This document shows, one piece after another, positions 38,128 through 47,458 of a stretch of DNA of 64,000 bases. The notes beneath the pieces were generated by a model. That model did not search any database and was not told where the DNA came from. It saw nothing but the letters and a program-made list of their open reading frames with translations. Each line of letters begins with the position of its first letter. Position 1 is the first letter of the stretch. This stretch comes from FEN-1219 sp963713355 (GTDB lineage: Bacteria; Pseudomonadota; Gammaproteobacteria; Steroidobacterales; Rariloculaceae), in the NCBI GenBank assembly GCA_963713355.1, contig CAVQLK010000011.1, positions 620,001-684,000 on the forward strand, in the 5' to 3' direction. Both the position numbers and the translations under genes were made by a program.

Positions 38128-40733
38128 ATGTGTCCTGGCAAAACGGTCGCTCGCGTGGCAGCGTCGCAGCGTTCGCCGAAAGGAGCCGCGAGCTCGCGGC
38201 TGGCCGACGAGCGGCTGCAGTGCGTCATCGAGCTCGCGGCCGATTTCTATTGGGAGCAGGACGAGCAGCACCGCTTCACGGTGTATAGGCCCGGCGGTGA
38301 GCCGGATGCCGAGCTGCGCAGGCTCGTCGGCAAGACGAGCTGGGAGTTCTTCGCCGAATCCCCGGAAGCCGATGGCTGGGCGCCATTGATCGCGACGCTC
38401 GAGCGGCGTGCGGAGTTTCGTGACGTGCTGCATTGCCTCGGCAGGAGCGCGACAGGTGTCCGCTATCTACACTTCAGCGGCCAACCTGTTTTCGATCAGC
38501 GCGGCAAGTTCAAGGGCTATCGCGGCATTGCTCGCGACGTCAGCGCGCAGATTCGCGCGGAACGCCTCGGCCAGCTCGAGTACACGATCGCTCACACGCT
38601 CGGGGAGGCCGACGATGTCGCGGCGGGGCTACGGGTAGTCATTCGAGCGATGTGCGAAGCGCAGAGCTGGACGGCTGGCAATTTCTGGCGCGTCGATGCG
38701 CAGCGCGACACGTTGTGGCACGAAGTCGGGTGGAGCTCGGACGGCGACGAGCGCCGGTCCGTGTTGAATCCCGGCGAGCGGCTGCCGCCCTGGTTGACTC
38801 ATGGACCCGTCTGGATCGGCGACGTCGGTCCCGACCCGCGGGCGGCGCGCCTCGAGAGCGCCGACGTGCCGGGTTGGCATACCGGTCTCGTTGTTCCAGT
38901 GAAGGCCGGCGGCGCGACGATCGGAGTGCTCGATTTCTATGCGCAGCACGTCGCGGCACCCGAGCCGCAGTTCTTGAAGCTCTTGCGCAGCGCGAGCGCG
39001 GAGATCGGCCACTTTTGTCAGCGAGCGGTTGCACGAGAGAAGCTGCGCGAAAGCGAAGAGCGCGTCTCGTCCACGATGGAGCTCGCGGCTATCGGCATCG
39101 CACATGTCGAGCATGACGGGCGTTTTTGCTACGTGAACCCGCAGCTCTGCACGATGCTCGGCTATACGGAGCAAGAGCTGCTGGCGATGACCGTGAAAGA
39201 GATTTCGCATCCCGGCGACGCGAACGCGACCGACGAGTTGCGCGACCAGCTCCGCTCCGGGGCGATCCGGTCGTTCAAGACCGAAAAACGCTACCTGTGC
39301 AAGGACGGATCGGCGATCTGGGTCGGCCTCACGATCGCGAGCAAGCGCGACCGTGCGGGCGCGTGCCTGTACGACATTTCGGTCGTGGAAGACATCTCGT
39401 CGCGCAAGAGCGCGGAGGAGCGCATTCAATACCTTGCGACGCACGACGGCCTCACGGGCTTGCCGAATCGCGAGATGTTCATGCAGTTGCTGGGGCTATC
39501 GATCGAGACGGCGCGGCGCTATGGACGCAAGCTAGCCGTGCTGTTCATCGATCTGGACCGCTTCAAGATCATCAACGACACTCTTGGGCCACGAGGCCGG
39601 CGACGTGTTGCTGCGTGAGATGGGGGCGCGCTTGCGCGAATGCTTGCGTGCGAGCGACGTCGTCGCGCGCCTCGGCGGCGACGAGTTCGTCGTGCTGCTG
39701 CAGGAACTCACCGAGCCGGATCAGGCTGCTTCGGTGGCGCGCAACATTTGGGCGTCGTCATGAAGCCGATCGTCATCCTCGGCCAGGAATGCCGTGTCAC
39801 GGCGAGCATCGGAGTGTGCCTGCACCCCGTGGACGGTCAGGACGACCACGCGATCATGAAGAATGCCGACATGGCGATGTATCTTGCGAAGGAAGAGGGC
39901 AAGAACAACTTCCGGTTCTTCACGAGCGGCATGAACCGCATTCGATCGAGCGCCTGTCTATCGAGACGAATCTGCGCCGCGCGCTCGAGCTCGGCGAATT
40001 CTCCCTGCACTATCAGGCCAAGGTGAGCTTCAAATCGGGCGCGATCACGGGCGTCGAGGCGCTGCTGCGCTGGTACAACCCGGAGCTCGGCTCGGTGTCT
40101 CCGGTTCGATTCATTCCATTGGCCGAGGAGACCGGGCTCATCGTGCCGATCGGCACGTGGGTGCTCAGGACGGCGTGCGCGCAGAGCGTCGCTTGGCAGA
40201 AACAGGGACTCCCGCCGGTTTGCTTGTCGGTGAATCTGTCGATGCGCCAGTTGGCCGACGAGGGGCTCGTCCGCGAGATCGAAAGCGTTCTCGAGGAAAC
40301 GGGGCTCGATCCCGGGCTACTCGAGCTAGAGGTCACCGAGAGCACGATCATGGACAACGCGGACCGCGCCGTGCGCGTATTGACGACGATCAAGAATCTC
40401 GGCGTGCGCCTCGCGATCGACGACTTCGGCACCGGCTATTCGTCGCTCGCACATCTGAAGCGCTTCCCGATCGACACGCTGAAGGTCGACCGGTCGTTCA
40501 TTCGCGAGGTGCCGAACGACGCCGAAGACCGCGCGATCGCCGAAGCTATCATCGCCATGGGCAAGACGTTGAGCTTGACCGTCGTAGCGGAGGGCGTCGA
40601 GACGCCCGAGCAACAGTCGTTCCTTCGCGACCGGCTATGCGACGAGATGCAGGGGTTCTACTTCAGCACGCCCGTTGCCCCGCAGGACTTCGCGGAGCTT
40701 TTGCGCGGGTACTCGCCAAAGCCGTTGCGTTGA
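38128..40733 (+). CDS. PAS-GAF-PAS-GGDEF-EAL cyclic-di-GMP signalling protein, three frameshifts
   Basis: A putative diguanylate cyclase/phosphodiesterase of about 868 residues when frames are joined. Order: PAS (about 27-130), GAF (155-295), PAS (305-425), GGDEF (from 432, HDGLTGLPNREMF, active-site RLGGDEF) and EAL (motif GVEALLRW, then DDFGTGYSSL and EGVET). The frame breaks three times: an extra C near 39592 (DTLG|HEAGD), a missing base near 39745 (VARNI|L) and another near 39940 (SGMN|HSIERL). All parts on each side are well conserved, so assembly error is more likely than decay. No membrane segments, so it is a cytoplasmic sensor. Both signature motifs are intact, so either activity is possible. 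Confidence 0.85.
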
Positions 40734-40762
40734 ACGCGACGTTCTTTATTCTATTCACCCAT

Positions 40763-41160
40763 ATGATGCGAAAAGCGAAGGCTGCCGCGAATCCAGAGGC
40801 ATACGTTACCGCGCTCGACGGGTGGCGTCGTAAGTGCGTCGAAGAGCTTCGCAAGACGGTTCGGGCCTCCGCGCAGCTCTGGAGGAGGCCGTGAAGTGGG
40901 GCCACCTCGTGTATCTGGCGAACGGTCCCGTGCTGCTCATTCGTGCCGAGGACGACCGAATATTATTCGGCTTCTGGCGAGGGCAGCGCTTACGCGCAAT
41001 CGAGCCGGGTCTCAAGCCGGGCGGAAAGTACGAGATGGCCACGCTGGAATTGCGCAAGGGCATGACTGTCGTTTCCGCGACGGTGCGCCGGCTGACTCGA
41101 GAGGCCGTCGGGCTCAACGAACAGTTTGGCGATCCGAGGCTAGCCGCGAAGCGAGATTGA
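40763..41160 (+). CDS. DUF1801 (YdhG/YdeI-like) protein, one frameshift
   Basis: The N-terminal half starts MMRKAKAAANPEAYVTALDGWRR (ATG at 40763 or 40766). Near 40878 one base is missing, and the second half continues in another frame as EEAVKWGHLVYLANGPVLLIRAED to the stop at 41160. Joined, it is a normal DUF1801 protein of about 132 residues with the family core VKWG and the LKPGGKYEMATLEL ending. The family is related to iron-chaperone-like frataxin folds; function unknown. Confidence 0.75.
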
Positions 41161-41193
41161 GCGCGGCTCCGTGAGTCGATGCGCCGCGCGGAG

Positions 41194-42030
41194 TCAGTCG
41201 ATGCGGTCGCGGGTCAGAGCGCGAAAGCGTGAGAAGTGGCGCAGCGCGGCTTGCTGATCGCCGGTCTGCTGGTACAGGCGCGCGAGGTTGAAGTGCACGT
41301 CGGCGACTCGCGGGTCGAGCCGAACGGCTTCGAGATATTCGGCGATCGCGCCCGCCGTCACGCCTCGATCTTCGAGTACCACGCCCAAGTTGAACCGCGC
41401 CGTCGGATGATTGGGCTCTAGCTCGAGCGCGCGCCGATAGAGCCGTTCCGCTTCATCGAGCGCCTTCGCCGCGTGCCGCAGCCGGCCCAGGTTGATGTGC
41501 GCGGCCACGTGCGCCGCGTCCGCGGTGATCGTGTTGCGGTACGCGGTCTCGGCCTCGGCCGTTGCGCCGATCTCCTCGCTCTCGAGTGCCGCGCTGAATA
41601 AGTCGTCGGCTGTCGATGCGGTGCGCAGAGCGCGCTGCACGGATTCGCGCGCGAGCGGCGCCACCTTCTGGCCGAGCTCGCGAATCGAGAAGTCGAGAAC
41701 GGTTTGCTTCGACTCGGGCTCCCAGCTGCTCGCGCTGTCGCGGACGATGACGCGATCGCCGTCGATCTGTACGCGCACGGCCGAGAGCGGCCGATCGGTC
41801 GGAAGCTGGCTCGCGAGCGCCTGCAGAGCCTTCGTGATGCGCCGCGCCGGCACCTTCGCGTCGATGAGCCCTTTCGCGGTGCGCAAGAGCACGAGATCCT
41901 GAAACGTGAAGCTCGCGCGGCCCGCGCTCGTGCGCTGCGGCGTGACGACGCCCGAGCGCATCAGCGATCGAACGCGCGCCGCCGAAAGCCCGAGAAGCTC
42001 GGCGACTTCGCGCGTCGAATACGCCTTCAT
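41194..42030 (-). CDS. MerR-type regulator fused to TPR repeats
   Basis: A 278-residue protein: N-terminal MerR-like winged helix (YSTREVAELLGLSAARVRSLMRSGVVTP, residues 4-30), a middle of unknown fold, and three C-terminal TPRs (about 158-270: INLGRLRHAAKALDEAERLYRRALELEPNHPTARFNLGVVLEDRG). It lacks the coiled coil and Cys ligand site of classic MerR sensors, so it probably senses a protein through the TPRs. It lies six bases after the Ku gene on the same strand, hence Ku and this gene are probably co-transcribed. Confidence 0.82.
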   Translation of the reverse strand: MKAYSTREVAELLGLSAARVRSLMRSGVVTPQRTSAGRASFTFQDLVLLRTAKGLIDAKVPARRITKALQALASQLPTDRPLSAVRVQIDGDRVIVRDSASSWEPESKQTVLDFSIRELGQKVAPLARESVQRALRTASTADDLFSAALESEEIGATAEAETAYRNTITADAAHVAAHINLGRLRHAAKALDEAERLYRRALELEPNHPTARFNLGVVLEDRGVTAGAIAEYLEAVRLDPRVADVHFNLARLYQQTGDQQAALRHFSRFRALTRDRID

Positions 42031-42036
42031 CGGCGT

Positions 42037-42891
42037 TTACTTGGCGGCGCGCTTCTTGGCCGCGGCCTTGGGTTTGGCAGCGGTCTTCTTGTCTTCGGCT
42101 GCCGCTTGCGCGGGCTTCTTGCCGGCGGCGAGGCTCGCCTTCAGCGCTTCCATGATGTCGATGATCTTGTGCTCGGGCTCGGCCGTGGGCGCCAGCGTGA
42201 TGTCCTCACCTTCGACCTTGCGCTGGATCAGCGCCAGCATGCGCTCGCGCACTTCGTCCTTGTAATTCTCGGGCTTGAACTCGTCGCTAGCCGCTTGCTC
42301 GACGAGCTGCGTCGCGAGCTTGAGCTCGGCGGGTTTCAGTGTTGCGTCCTCGATCGGCACTTCGCCGAACGCGCGCAGCTCGTCGGGATAGTGGAGTTGC
42401 TCCATGACGAGGCCGTTCTCCATCGGCCGCACCATGACGAGATATTGCTTGCCTCGCGCTGCATATTTCCCGATCGCGACACGGCCCGTGTCGACGAGCA
42501 CTTGCGAGAGCAACTTGTACGCGCGCGCGCCGCCCTTCTCGGTACCGAGATAGTAAACCTTGTCGAGATAACGCCGCTCGATCTGCTCGGCCTTCAAGAA
42601 TTCCGTGATGTCGATCGTGTGCGTCGCCGCAGCCTCGAGCGCCTTTAGCTCCTCGGCCTCGAACAGCACGTACTGGTCCTTCGCGAACTCGTAGCCCTTG
42701 ACGATCTCCTCGCGCGGCACGACCTCGCCGCTGCGCGACGAGATCAGCTGCTGCTTGACGCGCGAGCCGTCCTTCTTGTGGATCTGATTGAACGCCAAGG
42801 CCGCCTTCGACTCGGCGGCCGAATAGAGCTTCACGGGAATCGACACGAGACCAAACGAGATGGTGGCGGTCGACAGTGCTCGCGCTGGCAT
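42037..42891 (-). CDS. ku: Non-homologous end-joining protein Ku
   Basis: A 284-residue bacterial Ku: core ring domain starting ARALSTATISFGLVSIPVKLY, family blocks VPREEIVKGYEFAKDQYVLF and EQLHYPDELR, and a Lys/Ala-rich tail (KKTAAKPKAAAKKRAAK) that binds DNA and LigD. Ku encircles broken ends and recruits the ligase. The ATG at 42891 gives the family start; the frame extends to 42942. LigD is divergent with only about 28 bases between the chosen starts. Confidence 0.94.
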   Translation of the reverse strand: MPARALSTATISFGLVSIPVKLYSAAESKAALAFNQIHKKDGSRVKQQLISSRSGEVVPREEIVKGYEFAKDQYVLFEAEELKALEAAATHTIDITEFLKAEQIERRYLDKVYYLGTEKGGARAYKLLSQVLVDTGRVAIGKYAARGKQYLVMVRPMENGLVMEQLHYPDELRAFGEVPIEDATLKPAELKLATQLVEQAASDEFKPENYKDEVRERMLALIQRKVEGEDITLAPTAEPEHKIIDIMEALKASLAAGKKPAQAAAEDKKTAAKPKAAAKKRAAK

Positions 42892-42919
42892 GGCCGGATC
42901 ATATATCCTCGCCAGCGCG

Positions 42920-45445
42920 GTGACAATAAAAAATGTCGACAACTTAGAGAGTTATCGCGCAAAGCGAAAGGCAGATCGAACACCGGAGCCTTTCGGGGCA
43001 GCGCTGCCGGGCGGCCAGCGGTTCGTCGTGCAGCAGCACGCCGCGCGCCGGACGCACTACGACTTTCGGCTCGAGTTCGACGGCGTGCTGAAGTCGTGGG
43101 CCGTGCCGAAGGGGCCGTCGCCAAATCCGGCCGACAAACGCTTGGCGGTCCACGTCGAGGACCACCCCGTCGACTACGTGAACTTCGAGGGCGTCATCCC
43201 GCCCGACAACTACGGCGCCGGCGCCGTCATCGTCTGGGACCGCGGTAAGTGGATCGCGCTGAACGACATCGCCGCGGGGTTCGACAAGGGCAAGCTGCTG
43301 TTCGAGCTGCGCGGTCACAAGCTGCGCGGCAAGTGGACGCTCGTCAAGACGAAGCGCGGCAAGAACGAGTGGCTGCTGATCAAGGAGCGCGACGCGTACG
43401 CGACGACGCAGAGCACGGAAGACTACCCGCACGACTCCGTGCTGTCGGGACGAACCGTCGAGCAAGTCGCGAGCGGCGATCCGCGCGGCGCGGCCGTCGC
43501 CACGAAGTTGCGCAAGCTCGGCGCCGCGAGGCGCGAGCTCGAGGCGCGCGGCTTGCAGCCGATGCTCGCGACGCCGGGCAAGCCATTCTCCAACCCCAAG
43601 TGGGTATTCGAGCTCAAGTACGACGGCTACCGCTTGTTCGCCGAGAAGCGAGCCGGCGCGGTGAAGCTGTACTCGCGCGCCGGCAACGACTTCACGGCGA
43701 CGTTTCCGGAAATCGCCGAGATCGTCGCCGCGTTGCCTTTCCCACAGCTGATCATCGACGCCGAGGTCGTCGTCCTCGACGAGCGCGGCTTGCCGAGCTT
43801 CGCTCTGCTGCAAAAGCGCGGGCGTTTGACGCGTCGCGCCGACGTCGCGCGCGCGGCACTCGAGCTGCCGGCGAGCATCTACGCGTTCGATCTGCTGGCT
43901 TTCGAGGATTTCGACGTGCGCGCTCTGCCGCTCGTCGAGCGCAAGGCGGCGTTGCGCGCGCTGCTGCCGGTTTCCGGCGCGCTGCGCTACTCGGAGCACT
44001 TCGAGAGCCAAGGCGAGGCGCTGTTCGACGAAGCCGAGCGCATGGGGCTCGAGGGCATCATCGGCAAGCGCGCCGCGTCGCCGTACGTCGGCAAGCGCTC
44101 GACGGACTGGATCAAGATCAACGCCGCGAAGTCGGACGACTTCGTCGTCGTCGGCTACTTGCCGCCGAAGCAGGGCGGCAAAGGGTTCGGCGCGTTGCTG
44201 CTCGGGCAGTACCGCGACGGCAAGCTGACCTACGCCGGGCGGGCGGGCAGCGGCTTCGCGGCGCGCGATTTCGCGGTGCTCGAGCCGCTGCTCGCCGCCA
44301 AACCGGCCGCGACGCCGCCGGCAGCTGCGGAGCTCACGCGTGGCGCGGTATGGGTCGCGGACGGCCCCGTCGTGCAGGTGAAGTTCAAGCAGCGCACGCC
44401 CGACGGCATGCTGCGTCAGCCCGTGTTTTTGCGCCTGCGAGACGACAAGAAGCCGGCCGAGTGTGTCTGGCAGGCGGACGCCGACGACGGCGCAGCGGCC
44501 GAAGGCCGAGCGGTGGAGCCCGCGCCGACTACCGACGAGCCACCGGAGCGGCCGAGCGTCGCCTTCACGAACCTCGACAAGGTGTTCTGGCCGGCCGACG
44601 GCTACACGAAGGGCGACCTGATCGCGTATTACGAAGGCGTCGCGGAATGGCTGCTGCCGTACCTGAAGGACCGGCCCGTGGTGCTGACGCGGTATCCGGA
44701 CGGCATCGATGGCAAGTCGTTCTTCCAGAAGGACGCGCCGGTCTACGCGCCGAGCTGGCTCAGGCTCGAGACGATGTGGAGCGAGCACGCGGAACGCGAG
44801 ATCCGCTATTTCGTGCTCGACGACATCGAGTCGCTGCTGTACGTCGCGAACATGGGCACGATCCCGCTGCACGTTTGGTCGAGCCGCGTCGCCGCGCTCG
44901 AGCGGCCCGATTGGTGCATCCTCGATCTCGACCCGAAGGGCGCGCCGTTGAAGCACGTGATTGCGATCGCGCGCCACCTGCACGAGCTCTGCGAGGACGT
45001 CGGCCTCACGAACTTCGTCAAGACGAGCGGCTCGACGGGGCTGCACGTGCTGATCCCGCTCGGCGCGCGCTATACCTACGAGCAATCGCGAACGCTGGCG
45101 GAGCTGCTCGCGCGCTTCACAGCAAAGTCATTGCCTGACATTGCGACGATCGTGCGGTCCGTCTCCGACCGCGACGGCAAGGTGTACCTCGACTACTTGC
45201 AGAACGGCCACGGGCGATTGCTCGTGTCGCCGTTCTGCGTGCGGCCGCTGCCGGCTGCGCCGGTCTCGATGCCGCTCGAGTGGTCGGAGGTGAATGGCCG
45301 CTTGAAACTCGAGCGCTTCAACATTCGGTCGGCGCGCAAGCGGCTGCAAAAGCAAGGCGACCCTATGGCCGGCGTGCTCGCGGGATCGTCCGACATGCTG
45401 GCCGCTCTCGAATCGCTGACTCGGAAGGTAGCGAGCTCCGCCTGA
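42920..45445 (+). CDS. ligD: Multifunctional DNA ligase D (phosphoesterase-ligase-polymerase)
   Basis: An 841-residue NHEJ enzyme in Pseudomonas-type order: 3'-phosphoesterase (HYDFRLE at 46-52, WAVPKGPS), ATP-dependent ligase (FELKYDGYRLF with Lys233; EGIIGKRAASPY), and C-terminal primase-polymerase (LDKVFWPADGYTKGD, LDLDPKG near 669-675, KTSGSTGLHVLIPL). It trims, fills and seals ends held by Ku. The start is uncertain: GTG at 42920 fits the family N-terminus (NLESYRAKR), whereas an ATG at 42890 would overlap the Ku start codon. Confidence 0.93.
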   Translation: MTIKNVDNLESYRAKRKADRTPEPFGAALPGGQRFVVQQHAARRTHYDFRLEFDGVLKSWAVPKGPSPNPADKRLAVHVEDHPVDYVNFEGVIPPDNYGAGAVIVWDRGKWIALNDIAAGFDKGKLLFELRGHKLRGKWTLVKTKRGKNEWLLIKERDAYATTQSTEDYPHDSVLSGRTVEQVASGDPRGAAVATKLRKLGAARRELEARGLQPMLATPGKPFSNPKWVFELKYDGYRLFAEKRAGAVKLYSRAGNDFTATFPEIAEIVAALPFPQLIIDAEVVVLDERGLPSFALLQKRGRLTRRADVARAALELPASIYAFDLLAFEDFDVRALPLVERKAALRALLPVSGALRYSEHFESQGEALFDEAERMGLEGIIGKRAASPYVGKRSTDWIKINAAKSDDFVVVGYLPPKQGGKGFGALLLGQYRDGKLTYAGRAGSGFAARDFAVLEPLLAAKPAATPPAAAELTRGAVWVADGPVVQVKFKQRTPDGMLRQPVFLRLRDDKKPAECVWQADADDGAAAEGRAVEPAPTTDEPPERPSVAFTNLDKVFWPADGYTKGDLIAYYEGVAEWLLPYLKDRPVVLTRYPDGIDGKSFFQKDAPVYAPSWLRLETMWSEHAEREIRYFVLDDIESLLYVANMGTIPLHVWSSRVAALERPDWCILDLDPKGAPLKHVIAIARHLHELCEDVGLTNFVKTSGSTGLHVLIPLGARYTYEQSRTLAELLARFTAKSLPDIATIVRSVSDRDGKVYLDYLQNGHGRLLVSPFCVRPLPAAPVSMPLEWSEVNGRLKLERFNIRSARKRLQKQGDPMAGVLAGSSDMLAALESLTRKVASSA

Positions 45446-45500
45446 GTCGTGCCGAGCGGCGCGCCCTGCTAGAGTCGCAGCGCAAAGAGAAGGAGCTCGG

Positions 45501-46223
45501 TTGCGCAAACCTGTCACGCTGATCGCCGGCCAATTCAAGAGCCCGCATTTCGGCACACGCCCCCATCTCGAAGCCGCATTGCGATCGACCAGCACTGAAA
45601 ACCCCGCGGCGCTGTACATCGGCGCCGCGAACGGCGACGACGCTTCGTTCGGCACGGCGCTGTGCGCGCTGCTCGGCGCGGCAGGGGCCGCAGAGGTCTT
45701 CTGGCCGAAGCTAGCGAAGCGTCGCCGCCGGGAGGCCGCGGCGGCCCGCAAGACGCTCGAGCGCGTCGACTTCGTGTTCGTCGGCGGCGGCGACGTCGAG
45801 GCGGGAATGGATGTCTTGCGGCGCGCGGAGCTCATTCGCGAGCTTCGCGCCGCGGCGGCACGCGGTGTCGTATTTGCGGGGATGTCCGCCGGTGCGATCA
45901 TGCTCGGCGAGCGCTGGATACGCTGGCCGCGTGCGGATGCCGGTGACGGCGAAGCCGAGACCTACGAGTGCCTCGGAATCGCGCCATGCTCACTCGACAC
46001 GCACGGCGAAACCGACCAGTGGCGCGAGGCGCGCTCGTTCGTAGCAGTGCGCGCCCGGGAGCTTGGGCGCAAGGCCAAGGCCTACGCGGTGTCGAGCGGC
46101 GGCGCGCTGATCGTGAGCGGCGGTGGCAAAATGCGCGCACGATGCGAGCCGGTTCCCGTGTTCGCGGCCACCCCGCGTAGTACCCCGACGATCGAACGGA
46201 CGCTGCCGGCCGAGAAGAGATGA
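45501..46223 (+). CDS. Peptidase S51 family protein (cyanophycinase/dipeptidase E-like)
   Basis: A 240-residue class-I-glutaminase-like serine peptidase: the nucleophile elbow GMSAGA with Ser129 and the preceding FVGGGD are family marks. The start is TTG, chosen because AGGAG lies five bases upstream and the first strand (PVTLIAGQF) begins there. S51 enzymes cut aspartyl dipeptides or cyanophycin. It overlaps the next gene by four bases, so it belongs to a three-gene operon with an adenylating enzyme and a cysteine desulfurase; the joint role is unknown. Confidence 0.83.
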   Translation: MRKPVTLIAGQFKSPHFGTRPHLEAALRSTSTENPAALYIGAANGDDASFGTALCALLGAAGAAEVFWPKLAKRRRREAAAARKTLERVDFVFVGGGDVEAGMDVLRRAELIRELRAAAARGVVFAGMSAGAIMLGERWIRWPRADAGDGEAETYECLGIAPCSLDTHGETDQWREARSFVAVRARELGRKAKAYAVSSGGALIVSGGGKMRARCEPVPVFAATPRSTPTIERTLPAEKR

Positions 46224-47458
46224 GCTATTCGAGAGCACATTGGAGACGAGTCGGCGACGAGACGCGCCGCATGGTGGCCGAGGTCCCGTTGTACCGAGAC
46301 CGTCCGGAGCCGCCGGCCGATCCGACCGAAATGATTCGATGGCTTGCGCGCGTACCGCCGGTCGGCAAGCGCGAGCTTCGGCGTGGATTTCCGAAAGCGC
46401 TCGTGCGCGAGCACCAGGATCTGCACGCCGCGATGCTACTGGAACAAGTTACGTTGCTCGCGACGTCGGGAACGACGTCCGACCGCTTGCAAGTCATTTG
46501 GGAATGGTCGTGGTGGGACCCGCAGGAGCGCGAGGCAATGCGCTTGAACGCACGAATCGCGCGAACGATGCAGCGCGTCGATTATCGCGAAGCCGTGCTG
46601 ACGACGCCCGCATGCGGCGGAGGCACCTGTCATTTCGGCAGCCAGACGGCGGCCGAGCGCAGCATCGACGGCATCCTGTTCTTCAACGAGAGCGCGGACC
46701 CGACTCACTGGACCGACGGCGAGCTCGAGCGCATGTTGCGTGAGTGGCGCGAGTTCGCGCCGCGCGGCGTCGAGGCCGACCCGGCGTACCTCGCGATCAT
46801 CGCCCGCGCGGCGCTTGCGCGCGGATTGCGCTTGCCCACGCCTGAGTTCATTACGCTGACGTACGAGACGACGACGCGCGCGATGCGACGCGACATCGGG
46901 CGCGCATTCGACGCGCCGGTGTATCAGCTCTACGGCGCGACGGAGGCCGGAGTCCTGTTCATGGAGTGTGAGCACGGCCGCCTGCACCCGAACGAGCGGC
47001 ACAGCCACGTGGATCTCGTGCCCGTGCCGGGGTTGGGCCGCCTTGCGAGGGTGCTCGTGACGACGCTCGGCCGCGCGTGGATGCCGCTGCTGCGCTACGA
47101 CATCGGCGATGTCGTCCGCGTCGCCGAGTCGCGCGACTGCCCCTGCGGCCTCGTCAGCGACGGCCCTTTGATCGAGCGCATCGAAGGCCGGCATAGCGAC
47201 TGCACGAGTGTCGGCGACGAAACCGTGACTCCACTGATGATCGACGACGCGATCCATGCGGCGCTCGGCGCGGACGCTACGCTCGAGCAATGGCAGCTCG
47301 CGGGCGACACCGTGCTCGTGGTCGATCCCCGCAGCACCGCGAGCGCGGCCGCCGCGGCCGCGGCTCTCGCAGAGCTGCTCGAGCGGCCCATCCGCGGCGA
47401 GCGCGTCTCTGCGATCGCACCCGAAGCGTCCGGGAAATACCGCCTCGTCAAGCGCTGA
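46220..47458 (+). CDS. PaaK-like adenylate-forming enzyme
   Basis: A 412-residue member of the phenylacetate-CoA ligase/CapK branch: phosphate loop LLATSGTTSDRLQV, YGATEAGVLFMECEHG, and the hinge RYDIGDVVRV. Compared with PaaK the chain lacks part of the front and has an odd GGGTCHFGSQ segment. It would activate a carboxylate as an acyl-AMP, but its acceptor (CoA, carrier protein, amine or thiol) cannot be told. It overlaps genes on both sides by one to four bases, upstream S51 peptidase and downstream SufS-like enzyme. Confidence 0.82.
   Translation: MSYSRAHWRRVGDETRRMVAEVPLYRDRPEPPADPTEMIRWLARVPPVGKRELRRGFPKALVREHQDLHAAMLLEQVTLLATSGTTSDRLQVIWEWSWWDPQEREAMRLNARIARTMQRVDYREAVLTTPACGGGTCHFGSQTAAERSIDGILFFNESADPTHWTDGELERMLREWREFAPRGVEADPAYLAIIARAALARGLRLPTPEFITLTYETTTRAMRRDIGRAFDAPVYQLYGATEAGVLFMECEHGRLHPNERHSHVDLVPVPGLGRLARVLVTTLGRAWMPLLRYDIGDVVRVAESRDCPCGLVSDGPLIERIEGRHSDCTSVGDETVTPLMIDDAIHAALGADATLEQWQLAGDTVLVVDPRSTASAAAAAAALAELLERPIRGERVSAIAPEASGKYRLVKR

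Noticed and set aside
42944..45085. Long open frame on the minus strand opposite ligD
   Set aside because: It mirrors the GC-rich codon pattern of ligD, has no recognisable domain and no start signal; antisense shadow.
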